Origin: JBGSOV01 sp964558715
GTDB taxonomy: Bacteria > Patescibacteriota > Gracilibacteria > CAIRYL01 > GCA-016699755
DNA length: 64,000 nucleotides
NCBI GenBank assembly: GCA_964558715.1
Contig: CAZLFD010000002.1
Location: 1-64,000 of the forward strand
Reading direction: 5' to 3'
This document shows, piece after piece, positions 27,001 to 35,109 of the stretch (within the stretch, counting starts at the first letter, position 1; each line of letters starts with the position of its first letter). Both the position numbers and the translations under genes were made by a program. The notes under the pieces were generated by a model. It searched no databases. It saw nothing but the letters and a program-made list of their open reading frames with translations, and was not told the origin of the DNA.

Positions 27001-27393
27001 GCCTTCTTCACCTACGTTCCATTCGTATCCGTGCGCGTAAAAGTAATAGTTTGGCTGCGCAAACTCAACATTTGGATCTTTTTTCGCTTCGGCCAACAGC
27101 TCTGCTGTAGATTTCGTATCCGCCTGCAAAATCACAGTATCTGCGGATAACTGTCTTTTGACTTTCATCTCGATTCCCACAGCACTTTTTATGGCCATCG
27201 AGCTTACACTTCCGCGTGTTCGGCGCGATACATCACCGTCTTTGTATCGAACGATAAGCTCTCCTTCGGCATAAGGTGGCCTTTCGAGTTCGTGGATATT
27301 TGCAGCTGCCGCTTTATCGCGTGAAAAAGCGGCGAAAGTCGCAGATGGAATAGCGATAACGAGAGAGAGGAGGAGGGCGATGCCTGTACGCAT
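24049..27393 (-). CDS. S-layer-anchored subtilisin-like serine protease
   Basis: 1114 residues from the ATG at 27393. A signal peptide (MRTGIALLLSLVIAIPSATFAA) is followed by a propeptide-like region (GELIVRYKDG ... KDPNVEFAQPNY), then an S8 domain with the triad in AVLDSGVDLDHPE (Asp157), GDGHGTHVAG (His228) and GGTSMAAPHVSG (Ser417), oxyanion Asn340. Then come Ig-like strands, a long Thr/Ser/Pro linker (TPTPSPSVSPSPS and on, about 570-650), a second domain, a run of about ten Gly, and three SLH repeats at about 930-1114, each with (G/D)GxFxPxNxxxRAEAxKI. It is exported and held on the cell surface by SLH binding to wall polymer. The in-frame TTG at 27405 is less likely. Confidence 0.95.
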   Translation of the reverse strand: MRTGIALLLSLVIAIPSATFAAFSRDKAAAANIHELERPPYAEGELIVRYKDGDVSRRTRGSVSSMAIKSAVGIEMKVKRQLSADTVILQADTKSTAELLAEAKKDPNVEFAQPNYYFYAHGYEWNVGEEGGYSSGLNALPVWDSYTGSGIVVAVLDSGVDLDHPELVDNVWVNPGEIGLDDNGNDKRFNGIDDDNNGFPDDWRGWDFIGPNINTPTEDNDPDDGDGHGTHVAGIVGAEQGIDITIDGVLTDIIGVAPDVRIMPVKVLDDNPSGNGASGDIFAVTQGIQYAVDNGADVISMSFGTANEANLIDPEQGDIVYQALKAAYEAGVILVSSAGNSGASGVSTRNYPSSYTEVIAVGASDINDARVCFSNIGSYLELMAPGAKSWDCNDSQSRFGIISTHTDAGYKSIGGTSMAAPHVSGLIALLLQQDSNRTPAQVREILQKSTTDLGDVGKDDYYGYGLADAYAALFPPKIEIVEQIPETTNDNTPSMKITSTEAGTIAYTGSCSSATTTAIDGETIIEFDELADNTYSDCSLTVTDALTNTSDSLAIPDFTVDTSGETPTPTPSPSVSPSPSPSISPTVSPSVSPTATPTPTLSPSPSVSPSISPTVSPSVSPSPSASPTTAPSTSPSATPSPSATATPTPTPPAPINGNIAGSTDNGVTQIAMSFETAEAAFCRFDERNKKIEFSDMEHMFEATDETKKVHSAIVTIIGAVTTETTFAYYIRCSSDAVGENAETESKWLTTTITPLSTTPSPSPSPSPTPTSIPSSGGGNSGGGGGGGGGGSTTACEKPVFNEIIPAKSVTVPSLTQISFTASENALEESLAIILNDKKIAHKAELVDGLWKVSAKVPPDAMVDGKSTITLSGYIKEKCPRNFVYTVTVDKNSERKQRTELVPRTDIPAVRAQSGDSAPIGGPAGNLFSDEDADIFSDIGEHWSKGFVLALVAKEVIGGYGDGTFGPDNPLTRAEAVKIALEAFDYEIPETIDELPYTDVELIAWYARYLQVAKETGIVSGFEDGSFKPDNQVSRAEALKIIALAAGIDLSKISFGDSKYDDVEKNAWYFKHVMWANNNNIVSGFEDGTFAPNNPVTRAEFSKITYLMLQLLGEY

Positions 27394-27567
27394 AAGATGT
27401 GTCAAAATAATATTTTAAACGCATTGTATAAGAACTTTGTAATTATGGAAGAGTTTTTTACAATTTTATAATAATTTTGTAAAGACATAATTCTTTGCCA
27501 TGTAAAGCAAAGATGTAAAGATATTTTCTGGTTCGCATTTTTTACGGAATTTTGGCAAATTCCAGTC

Positions 27568-28593
27568 ATGGACTTCCACACCAAAAAAATCGGCAAAAAG
27601 CCTTCGCGCAAGCGGATATACCTGATTGCCATTTTGGCGATTGCCCTTGTCGCTTTCACTTCCGTTGAAATCGGCTATCAGTATCTCATCAGTACGCCGG
27701 CCTCCGAACAAGAAGAGACTGTACCATTTGTGATTAAAACCAACGAGACGCCAAAGCAGATTGCAGAGCGGCTCTATGCCGAAAAACTTATCCCATCGCG
27801 CTGGGCGTTTTTGCGCTTTTCCGATAAGCAAGGCTATGACGTGCGCTTTCAGGCGGGCAGGTTCTATTTACCGAACAATGTGTCGATTAAGACTCTGGCG
27901 GAGTATTTGACCAATGCCCGCCCCGAAGAAATCACCGTAACAATCGTTGAAGGTAGTACAAACGCCGACATTGATGAAAAGTTAGCAAGCTTACGCCTGA
28001 CTGAACCAGGAGCATTTTTAGAATGTGTTGCGGCGTGCGATTTTAGCGAGTTCCCATTTTTACCGGGTGAAGTAGAACAACGCGAAGGGTTCTTTTTTCC
28101 GGATAGTTATTACGTAAACCCCGATACGTTTGATGTGCAAGAGTTTGCCAAACGCCTGCTCAGCACGTTTGATCAAAAGACAAAATCGATTTTTGGCGAT
28201 TCAGAACGCAATGGTTGGGATATTCTAAAAATGGCTTCGATCGTCGAAAAAGAATCGCGTAAACCGGTAGAACGCCCGATCGTAGCGGGAATCTTGTGGA
28301 ATAGGTTTGATGCGAACCAGCTTATCGGCGCCGATGCCACCACGCGCTACGCCGTACAAAAAGATACCGAGGCTCTTACAATTGCAGACCTGCAAGATAA
28401 GAATCCGTGGAATACGCGAGCTGTCGTCGGCCTGCCGCCAGGGGCGATCTGCAACCCCGGACTAGACGCGATTCAGGCAGCGGCAAAGCCCGCAGATACA
28501 GACTATTGGTATTATCTGCACGATGCGAATGGCGAAATTCACTACGCGACGACAAATGAAGAACATAACACGAATAAAGCGCGACATTTGTAG
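27568..28593 (+). CDS. mltG: Endolytic murein transglycosylase MltG
   Basis: 341 residues of the YceG/MltG family, which cuts nascent glycan strands and so sets their length. One N-terminal membrane segment (about 19-40, IYLIAILAIALVAFTSVEIGY) follows a Lys/Arg-rich cytoplasmic tail. A LysM-like region (ETPKQIAERLYAEKLIPS) precedes the catalytic domain, with the active-site Glu in MASIVEKES and the conserved LPPGAICNPG near the end. Divergent from the subtilase; the 160-base gap is very A+T-rich and has a TATAAT at 27467-27472 without a clear -35. Shows that the organism builds peptidoglycan. Confidence 0.94.
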   Translation: MDFHTKKIGKKPSRKRIYLIAILAIALVAFTSVEIGYQYLISTPASEQEETVPFVIKTNETPKQIAERLYAEKLIPSRWAFLRFSDKQGYDVRFQAGRFYLPNNVSIKTLAEYLTNARPEEITVTIVEGSTNADIDEKLASLRLTEPGAFLECVAACDFSEFPFLPGEVEQREGFFFPDSYYVNPDTFDVQEFAKRLLSTFDQKTKSIFGDSERNGWDILKMASIVEKESRKPVERPIVAGILWNRFDANQLIGADATTRYAVQKDTEALTIADLQDKNPWNTRAVVGLPPGAICNPGLDAIQAAAKPADTDYWYYLHDANGEIHYATTNEEHNTNKARHL

Positions 28594-28729
28594 AGTCTTC
28601 CGGTTTCTTCTTACTGCTGCGTCTTACCGAGTGGCGCTCTTTCACATTCGGCTCTAGAATTTTTCGCGTGTACTGATTTGACAAGACGAAACCGAACAAG
28701 GAAGTCGAGCCTGATGATTACGGAGTCGA

Positions 28730-29380
28730 TTAGATATTCGCAAACAGAATCTGCACATGCGGATGCTGCTTGAGCATATTCGCCGGAAATTCATCGACTG
28801 ATTTGTTGCCCGATTCTAGTTCCTTAAGAATTGGGAGTTTAGCATTTCCTTTCAGCAACACGATAATTTTTTCGGCGGAAAGTAGTGCAGCCGGTGTCAT
28901 TGAAAGGCGCTCACGAATAGCGAATTCTTCGGTTTCTGTCGCCACTGCCAATTTCTCTGCTTCGTGCAACGCGGGCGAATGCGGAAACAGCGATGCAAAA
29001 TGCCCATCTGGCCCGATGCCAAGCACGACCACATCGAATGGTTTTTTGCGCTGCCCGAGCAGCTGATCGTACATTTTGGCAGCTTCGTGATGCGTATCGA
29101 GATCGGTATCCCACAGGTGAAAGTGTGCGGGAACTTGGAGTGTATCGCGGACGAGTTTGGCATTCGCCTCAGGATGAACAGGAGGAACAAAGCGCTCATC
29201 CGCCAAATAGACCTCAGTCTTGCTCCAATCGCGGTCCCACTCAGCCAAAGCCCGATAGACCGCAGCCGGCGTACTGCCGCCAGAAAGCACGAGCGAAAAA
29301 TCTTTTTTTGCATCGAGCAGAATTTCATAAACAGCAGCATCTACCCATTCTGCTTCCGAAAAGAACACGCGGTTTTTCAT
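28730..29380 (-). CDS. pgl: 6-phosphogluconolactonase
   Basis: 216 residues; hydrolyses 6-phosphogluconolactone in the oxidative pentose phosphate pathway. Motifs: SLVLSGGSTPAAVYRAL, the aspartate-rich YLADERFVPPVHPEANAKLV, and VVLGIGPDGHFASLFP. Its start overlaps the stop of zwf by four bases, so the two consecutive enzymes of the pathway are coupled. It ends 136 bases from the convergent mltG stop; that gap (28594-28729) shows no clear terminator. Confidence 0.93.
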   Translation of the reverse strand: MKNRVFFSEAEWVDAAVYEILLDAKKDFSLVLSGGSTPAAVYRALAEWDRDWSKTEVYLADERFVPPVHPEANAKLVRDTLQVPAHFHLWDTDLDTHHEAAKMYDQLLGQRKKPFDVVVLGIGPDGHFASLFPHSPALHEAEKLAVATETEEFAIRERLSMTPAALLSAEKIIVLLKGNAKLPILKELESGNKSVDEFPANMLKQHPHVQILFANI

Positions 29381-30825
29381 GATTCGAGTTCAAACCAATA
29401 TTCATCTTTTTGACGGAAGATGTTCTTGATCTCTTCTGGGGCAACGATGCCCGGCTCGTATTCTTTGACTGCAATCTGCTTCTCTCCAATAAAACGGAGA
29501 ATCTTGTCGGTAATGCGCCATTCAGCGATGATTTCAGGAAAGCTGAGAAAATTAAGTTTTTCGTTTTTCAACACATCAAGCAGCAAAGCCGCGTGTTCGG
29601 GTAGGCAATCTTCACCGCGGCAGGCAATTGATTCGCTCGAGGCGATTTCGTGGTACTCGGAAGATTGCCCGTACTGATTGAGTAGTTTTACGTGGATCAT
29701 TTCATCCGGCTGCAACTCGAAGATCAGGCGATTCGGGGTGATATTACTCTTTTGATATGGTAGCCGCTTAAATTCCACCACGACCATTGTCGTCTTTTTA
29801 CTCATCCGTTTTCCGGTACGGATAAAAATGGGCACGCCGTACCAGGCTTCCCGGTCGATCTTCAGCTTGGCAGCAAAATAGGTTTCGGTATCAGAATGGG
29901 GTGAAATACCTTTGATCTCTTTATAGCCTTTGTATTGGCCCAGGTAGATGTTTTCTGCGCGCGGCGAAAAATCGAGAGCGGAGAGGATGGATTGTTTCTC
30001 GCGATGAAAACTATACGCATCGGCAGTGATTGGAATCGACATTGTCATCATGGCGAGAATCTGCGTGAGGTGCGATTGGAACATGTCTTTAATAATGCCG
30101 GCAGAATCAAAGTAGCCAGTGCGCTCTTCCACCCCGATAGTCTCATGCGCAGAAATCTGGATGCTGGCGATATCGCGCCCATTCAGCAGCAAGTTGAGAA
30201 TGGCGTTGTTATGGCGCAAGGCAAGAATGCTTTGCACGGAATTTTTTCCAAGATAATGGTCGAGCAGAAAAACCTGATCTTCGTGAAAAAAACGGGACAA
30301 GAAGTGGAACAACTCGGTGGCAGATGCTTCGTCTTCGCCAAACGGCTTTTCGAGCACAATACGGATATCATCACTAGCGGAAGCACGTGCCAAAGCGAGG
30401 TTGTGGATAATCGGGTGAAAGACCCCGGGCGGCACCGAAAAATAGGTGATATGCGTTTCGGGCAATTGAATGCCGCGCCGAATAGCAAGCCCACGCAAAA
30501 ACCCAAAAAACCGTTCGTAATCGTACAAATCGTCGTATTTACCAGAAAAGTAATACACGTGGTCGAGCAGTGTGTCGACTGTTTCCTGGCAGTATTTGAA
30601 TGCCATGTTTTCTTTATCACAAGCGATTTGTACACTCTCACAAAACTCTTTGCGAAATTCTTCTTCGGTCTTTTCACTGCGCGCAAAACCAACGATAAAA
30701 AACTCTTCTGGCAGGCGCTTTTGCACTGCAAGGGTGAACAAGGCAGGAAATATCTTCAGCTTGGCTAAATCGCCAGAAGCGCCGAAAATAGTGAGGATAA
30801 ACGGGTTGTCGATTTTTTCGAACAT
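29377..30825 (-). CDS. zwf: Glucose-6-phosphate dehydrogenase
   Basis: 482 residues. The nucleotide fold starts TIFGASGDLAKLKIFPALF, with Leu-Lys in place of the usual Arg-Lys-Leu after DLA. The active-site motif is LDHYLGKNSVQSILALRHN (family RIDHYLGKE, with Asn for Glu), and a Cys-containing EDCLPEHAALLLDVL is near the C-terminus. It oxidises glucose 6-phosphate with NADP+ as the committed step of the oxidative pentose phosphate pathway. Translationally coupled to pgl. The tal-pgi-gnd operon lies just upstream on the same strand, split off by a small opposite-strand gene. Confidence 0.94.
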   Translation of the reverse strand: MFEKIDNPFILTIFGASGDLAKLKIFPALFTLAVQKRLPEEFFIVGFARSEKTEEEFRKEFCESVQIACDKENMAFKYCQETVDTLLDHVYYFSGKYDDLYDYERFFGFLRGLAIRRGIQLPETHITYFSVPPGVFHPIIHNLALARASASDDIRIVLEKPFGEDEASATELFHFLSRFFHEDQVFLLDHYLGKNSVQSILALRHNNAILNLLLNGRDIASIQISAHETIGVEERTGYFDSAGIIKDMFQSHLTQILAMMTMSIPITADAYSFHREKQSILSALDFSPRAENIYLGQYKGYKEIKGISPHSDTETYFAAKLKIDREAWYGVPIFIRTGKRMSKKTTMVVVEFKRLPYQKSNITPNRLIFELQPDEMIHVKLLNQYGQSSEYHEIASSESIACRGEDCLPEHAALLLDVLKNEKLNFLSFPEIIAEWRITDKILRFIGEKQIAVKEYEPGIVAPEEIKNIFRQKDEYWFELES

Positions 30826-30861
30826 GATGAAAGTGTAAAGCAGAAAAAAGGAAGATGGTAG

Positions 30862-30889
30862 TTGACAAATAATTATAATTATTTATTAT
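30862..30889 (+). promoter_or_regulatory. Strong sigma-70-type promoter
   Basis: A perfect TTGACA (30862-30867), 16 bases of almost pure A+T, then TATTAT (30884-30889). The predicted transcript start is about 18 bases before the ATG at 30914. The zwf start lies 37 bases upstream on the other strand. Confidence 0.65.
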
Positions 30890-30913
30890 ACAATCATTAA
30901 TCTATATTAATTT

Positions 30914-31432
30914 ATGCGGCGAGAAAGACGGTTTCCTAATAACAATACGTTTAATGAAGGCAGGCTCCCTGATGACCTTGATCCGCAGAATAGCACTCCT
31001 CAAGGAATCCTGAATGCGATTATTGAAGCGCATCGAATTAACGAGGTTCATATTTTTGGCAGATTAGCTCCAACTGAAGTCGAGCAAAAAGAAAGGGCAT
31101 TTCGAGAGGCGGACGAAAATACCGTAGTTGTTACATTAGCTGAAGTCAGAGCAATGTTTGGTGTCATTTATTTGAATCGCAACACTGCAGGACAGGTAAA
31201 TATGACAAATATTGCCAATCTAGCTGATGATGAACATATATCATTTGACGATCACGGTCGAACTCTTCATTATTATGATACAAAGAATTGGAGAAGTTCT
31301 CATGGGCATCCTGGGCGCTTTGCTATTTTGTGTAGTAATCCTGAAAGACTTCCGCAACCGACGATTGTCACTGTGCACGAACCCAGCGAAAAATATCCGA
31401 CTAGCATATCACACACAAAACATTTGCCGTAG
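30914..31432 (+). CDS. Small protein of unknown function
   Basis: 172 residues, unrecognised. No signal peptide or membrane segment. The N-terminus is basic and Asn-rich (MRRERRFPNNNTF), the middle is a mixed helix-strand domain (GILNAIIEAHRINEVHIFG, ENTVVVTLAEVRAMFGVIYLN), and the end is rich in His and Pro. Composition is richer in A+T than the flanking sugar-pathway genes. It is the only plus-strand gene inside the minus-strand zwf-pgl / tal-pgi-gnd block and has its own strong promoter, which suggests an inserted, expressed gene rather than a chance frame. Confidence 0.65.
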   Translation: MRRERRFPNNNTFNEGRLPDDLDPQNSTPQGILNAIIEAHRINEVHIFGRLAPTEVEQKERAFREADENTVVVTLAEVRAMFGVIYLNRNTAGQVNMTNIANLADDEHISFDDHGRTLHYYDTKNWRSSHGHPGRFAILCSNPERLPQPTIVTVHEPSEKYPTSISHTKHLP

Positions 31433-31488
31433 ATTGAGCTATTTTTCTTGCCAACGATTTAAAGGGTCGAGAAGTTGATAACGAATCA

Positions 31489-32877
31489 TTATTCAGCCCA
31501 CTCTGCGTGAAAGGTGCCATCTTTGTCTGTGCGCAAAAAGGTGTGAGCGCCAAACGCATCACGCAAGCCCTGAATGAAATTTGCCGAACCGCGCGCACGC
31601 GACATCTGTTCAAGATGCGAGAGTGCAGCAGACAGGCCAGGAACCGGAATACCGGCTTGATTGGCAGCAGCAACGATATTACGCAGTTGCGGCAGCGAAG
31701 CTTGGATCTCTGTGATTATCTCGGGGAGGGCGATAAGTGGTTTGTCAGAGCGATTATTGCGAAAATTCTGCTCGAGAAATTTTAGCAACTCCGCGCGAAT
31801 AATGCAGCCGCCTTGCCAAATGCGCGCAAGCTCGGCTCGGTCGATCTCCCAGTCTTCTTCTTTGGCGGCAGATGTGATGAGGTCGAACCCTTCCGAATAC
31901 GCCACGATCATCGCCAAGTAGAGTGCTTTTTCGAGGGCATTGTTGGAGATTTCAGGTTGTTCGTGTTTCGCATCGACGGCGTTTTCAAGCTCGGCACGAA
32001 GTTCTGTTTTGGATGAGAGGATACGCGCATCCACTGCCGCTGTGATCGTCGGCATCGCCACACCGCGAGTTACGGCGTCGACGACTGTCCAACGGCCGGT
32101 TCCTTTTTGCCCGGCAGCATCGACGACTTTGTCGATAAGATTCCCTTCACCTTGATCGTCGGCTTTGCGGAGGATGATATCAGACAGTTCAACGAGAAAG
32201 GATGCGAGCTTGCCCTCGTTCCACTTTGCAAATACTTTTGCGATTTCTGGTGGATTCTTTTCTTGTGCTCGCAGCATATCGTAGGCCTCCGCCAAAAATT
32301 GCATCACCGCGTATTCGATACCGTTGTGTACCATTTTCACAAAATGCCCGCTGCCATCAGTACCGATATTTGACACGCACGGCCCATCACTAAAATCTTT
32401 TGCAGCGATCTGCTGCAACAGCGGCAGCAGGTTGTCGACGGCAAGCTTGTCGCCACCTGGCATTAAACTTGGGCCATTGAGCGCGCCCTCCTCCCCGCCG
32501 CTGATTCCGCAGCCGACAAAATGTATTTCACCAACTGTTAATTCTTCTCTGCGGCGGCGTGTGTCAGGGTAGTGCGAATTTCCACCATCGATGATGATAT
32601 CACCAGGTTCCAGTAGCGGGAGGAGGCTATCGATCACGGCATCTACCGGCTCTCCCGCTTGCACCATGAGGATGATTTTGCGCGGGCGTTCGATAGATTG
32701 TACGAACGTCTCTAGTTCTGCTTCACCGACCAGGCTTTCGTTTCCGAATGACTGAATAAAATCTTCCATTTTAGCAGTCGTGCGATTATAGACTACAATT
32801 TTGATGTTGCGGCTCGCAAAATTACGCGCCAAGTTTTGACCCATTACTGCCAAGCCGATAAGCCCGATTTGGTTCAT
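31489..32877 (-). CDS. gnd: 6-phosphogluconate dehydrogenase, decarboxylating
   Basis: 462 residues, the long NADP+ class. Motifs: GLIGLAVMGQNLARNFASR (dinucleotide fold), IIDGGNSHYPDTRRR, the signature GCGISGGEEGALNGPSLMPGG, KMVHNGIEYAVMQ (catalytic Lys/Asn) and GQKGTGRWTVVDAV. Converts 6-phosphogluconate to ribulose 5-phosphate, CO2 and NADPH. Its ATG overlaps the pgi stop by four bases; it is last in tal-pgi-gnd. Confidence 0.95.
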   Translation of the reverse strand: MNQIGLIGLAVMGQNLARNFASRNIKIVVYNRTTAKMEDFIQSFGNESLVGEAELETFVQSIERPRKIILMVQAGEPVDAVIDSLLPLLEPGDIIIDGGNSHYPDTRRRREELTVGEIHFVGCGISGGEEGALNGPSLMPGGDKLAVDNLLPLLQQIAAKDFSDGPCVSNIGTDGSGHFVKMVHNGIEYAVMQFLAEAYDMLRAQEKNPPEIAKVFAKWNEGKLASFLVELSDIILRKADDQGEGNLIDKVVDAAGQKGTGRWTVVDAVTRGVAMPTITAAVDARILSSKTELRAELENAVDAKHEQPEISNNALEKALYLAMIVAYSEGFDLITSAAKEEDWEIDRAELARIWQGGCIIRAELLKFLEQNFRNNRSDKPLIALPEIITEIQASLPQLRNIVAAANQAGIPVPGLSAALSHLEQMSRARGSANFIQGLRDAFGAHTFLRTDKDGTFHAEWAE

Positions 32878-34166
32878 CGTTTTAGAAGGAGTTCCTTAGT
32901 AATGTTCTTACTGAGTTCCACGCCGGGTTGGTCGAAAGCATTGATGTTGAGAAACTCGCACAGAAAAGCAGTTGCGCCCTCAAAAAGCAGGAAGATTTCG
33001 CCAATGGCAGCTTCGTCAACGCGTGTAATTTTGACAGTGATGTGTGGCCTGTCGACTTGCGACAATGCTCCGCCAGTACCGGCTTTCTCGAGATTGAGAA
33101 GTGTGCCGAAATCAGTGTTTTTTAAGTAATCGAGTTTTTCACTGGCATCACTTGGCAGAGGAATATCGAGATGATGGGTAAAGTTCTCGACTTCGAAAAA
33201 GATGAAAAGCTTGTCGTTGGGCCCTTCAAAGTAAAGCTGGTTTTGTGAGTGTTGATCCGTCGCACCCAAAGCAGCGATCGGCGTGATACCGGTGTTGATT
33301 TCGGCGCCGTCTTCACTGTGGCGTTTGCCCGTCGATTCGGCAATCAGCTGGCGACACCAGTCGGCAATGCGAAAAAGTTTTTGTGAATACGGGTAAAGGA
33401 TATTCTGCGACTTACCTTTTTGCATCAGCAAATATTGGATAGAAGCGAGCACAAATGCGGGATTCATCATTGCATCTTCATTGAGAAAAAGGTCGCGCAT
33501 GTTGCGCGCACCCTCGAGCATCTGCTTGATATCGATTCCCATCAGCGCTGCAGGCACTAGGCCAACAGATGTGAGAACAGAAAAGCGCCCGCCCACATTT
33601 GGCGGAATCGGAAACGTGCGAATGCCGAGTTCTTTTGATTGCTCAAGCAGAAAACTTTTTTCAGGATCGGTAATAAAGACAAAATGTTTTTTCTGGTCGA
33701 GCCCTGCTTTGATAAGCTGATCTTGAAAATAAAAGTATTGCGAAACGGTTTCGGGAGTTCCGCCCGATTTCGAAACAACAAGGAATAACGTGCGCGAAAA
33801 GTCGAGATATTCCGTTGCCTCGGCGAGAAAATCAGGGTCGATATTATCGAGTACTACGAGTTCGGGAGAGGTGCCACTGAAGAGATTTCCAAACGCTTCA
33901 CGCAAGGCAATCGGCCCCAGCGCTGAGCCACCGATGCCAAGGATGACGATAGAATCGTATTGGCCTTTGGCAGAGTCGGTGAACGTAAGGATATCATCGA
34001 CGAGTTTTGTGTCATTCAAGATCTCGTCATAAAAAAATCCCTGATTGCGAGATTTTATTTTTGCCAGAAACGGCGAGACTTTATCTGCCACGCTGGAAAG
34101 TTCGGCAGGTGATAGTCCGTGTTGCGGATTGATGACACCAAGAGCAGAAGTATCGAGTGATATCAT
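32874..34166 (-). CDS. pgi: Glucose-6-phosphate isomerase
   Basis: 430 residues, the short form seen in Gram-positives and many uncultured lineages. Motifs: ILGIGGSALGPIALREAFG, VVSKSGGTPETVSQYFYF, GGRFSVLTSVGLVPAALMGID and a late AFDQPGVELSKNITKE. Interconverts glucose 6-phosphate and fructose 6-phosphate, here inside a pentose phosphate operon. The frame is open 64 codons further upstream into tal, but the residues there are unlike the family, so the ATG at 34166 (MISLDTSALGVINPQHG) is chosen. It starts 13 bases after the tal stop and overlaps gnd by four bases. Confidence 0.93.
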   Translation of the reverse strand: MISLDTSALGVINPQHGLSPAELSSVADKVSPFLAKIKSRNQGFFYDEILNDTKLVDDILTFTDSAKGQYDSIVILGIGGSALGPIALREAFGNLFSGTSPELVVLDNIDPDFLAEATEYLDFSRTLFLVVSKSGGTPETVSQYFYFQDQLIKAGLDQKKHFVFITDPEKSFLLEQSKELGIRTFPIPPNVGGRFSVLTSVGLVPAALMGIDIKQMLEGARNMRDLFLNEDAMMNPAFVLASIQYLLMQKGKSQNILYPYSQKLFRIADWCRQLIAESTGKRHSEDGAEINTGITPIAALGATDQHSQNQLYFEGPNDKLFIFFEVENFTHHLDIPLPSDASEKLDYLKNTDFGTLLNLEKAGTGGALSQVDRPHITVKITRVDEAAIGEIFLLFEGATAFLCEFLNINAFDQPGVELSKNITKELLLKR

Positions 34167-34179
34167 GATGCAAGAAAAA

Positions 34180-34824
34180 TTATTTTTGCGCGTTTTCCCA
34201 GTCGGCCAAAAAAGCAGCGAGGCCTTTATCGGTAAGGGGATGTGCGGCAAGCGTATCGACCAGTTTTGGCGGAATAGTAGCGATGTCGGCACCCATGCGC
34301 ATGGCGGTAAGCACATGTTGACTGGTACGGATGCTAGCGGCGAGCACCTCGGTGTCAAAGCCGTAAGTATCGAAAATCGTCACGATATCATTCACGATTT
34401 CCATGCCGTCTTGGCCGATGTCGTCTAAACGACCAACAAACGGGCTTACTAAAGTTGCTCCGGCTTTGGCAGCCAGCACCGCTTGTGCCGGCGAAAAGAT
34501 GAGAGTGACATTGGTTTTGAAACCTTCAGCCGCAATTACATTCAAAGCCTTTAGCCCTTCTGGAATCATCGGCAACTTCACGTATACATTTGGCGCCCAT
34601 TTGGTGATTTTGCGCGCTTCATCGATCATCGCGTCTTTTTCGGTAGAGAGCACTTCGGCACTCACCGGACCATCGATTACTTCGCAGATCTCTTTAATGC
34701 GCGATTCAAAATCAACCCCCTCTTTTGCAACCAAAGTGGGATTAGTGGTGATTCCATCTACTATTCCCCAGTCGGCATATTTTTTGATGACACTGATATC
34801 GGCGGTGTCGAGAAAGATTTTCAT
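34180..34824 (-). CDS. tal: Transaldolase, small (TalC/FSA-like) class
   Basis: 214 residues, the compact class with MKIFLDTADISVIKKYADWG at the start, DGITTNPTLVAKEG, the Schiff-base lysine in NVYVKLPMIPEGLKAL, TNVTLIFSPAQAVLAAKAGATLVSPFVGR and ASIRTSQHVLTAMRMGADIATIP. Transfers a dihydroxyacetone unit between sugar phosphates, linking the pentose phosphate pathway to glycolysis; the same fold includes fructose-6-phosphate aldolases, but the motif set fits transaldolase. First gene of tal-pgi-gnd. No transketolase is in the window. Confidence 0.9.
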   Translation of the reverse strand: MKIFLDTADISVIKKYADWGIVDGITTNPTLVAKEGVDFESRIKEICEVIDGPVSAEVLSTEKDAMIDEARKITKWAPNVYVKLPMIPEGLKALNVIAAEGFKTNVTLIFSPAQAVLAAKAGATLVSPFVGRLDDIGQDGMEIVNDIVTIFDTYGFDTEVLAASIRTSQHVLTAMRMGADIATIPPKLVDTLAAHPLTDKGLAAFLADWENAQK

Positions 34825-35027
34825 ATCGCTGGCAAAAAGCAGCTTTATTGTAGCAGGTGATAGCATGAGAACGGAAGCAGATGTTGTAGGCGAGATTACA
34901 TCCCTCTTTGGGTGTCACCCCTGCCTAAGGTGCGATTTTCGGTGAGGAAACATGGGTCTGATAATCACTGAAGGAATATGCTGCAAACCCCTCGACAGTT
35001 CCAACCAGCAAACAGGATGCGCTTGTT

Positions 35028-35066
35028 CTCCCCCTACGTTAGGGGAAGTTGGAAGGGATTGATTTC
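35028..35066. repeat. Intergenic palindromic repeat, family A copy (best preserved)
   Basis: CTCCCCCTACGTTAGGGGAA then GTTGGAAGGGATTGATTTC: a clean palindrome and tail. Just before it (35003-35020) are family B words (CCAGCAAACAGGATGCG). The tail ends in TTGATT 46 bases before the glutaredoxin ATG and could serve as a -35 element. The 285-base gap 34825-35109 holds nothing else evident. Confidence 0.65.
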
Positions 35067-35109
35067 AACAAGAAAACAAAATTTATGCTAAGCTATTCCT
35101 GATTAACGA

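Noticed and set aside
27400..27405. TTGACA just before the subtilase ATG as a -35 box
   Set aside because: It is only a few bases from the ATG, so the -10 would fall inside the gene.
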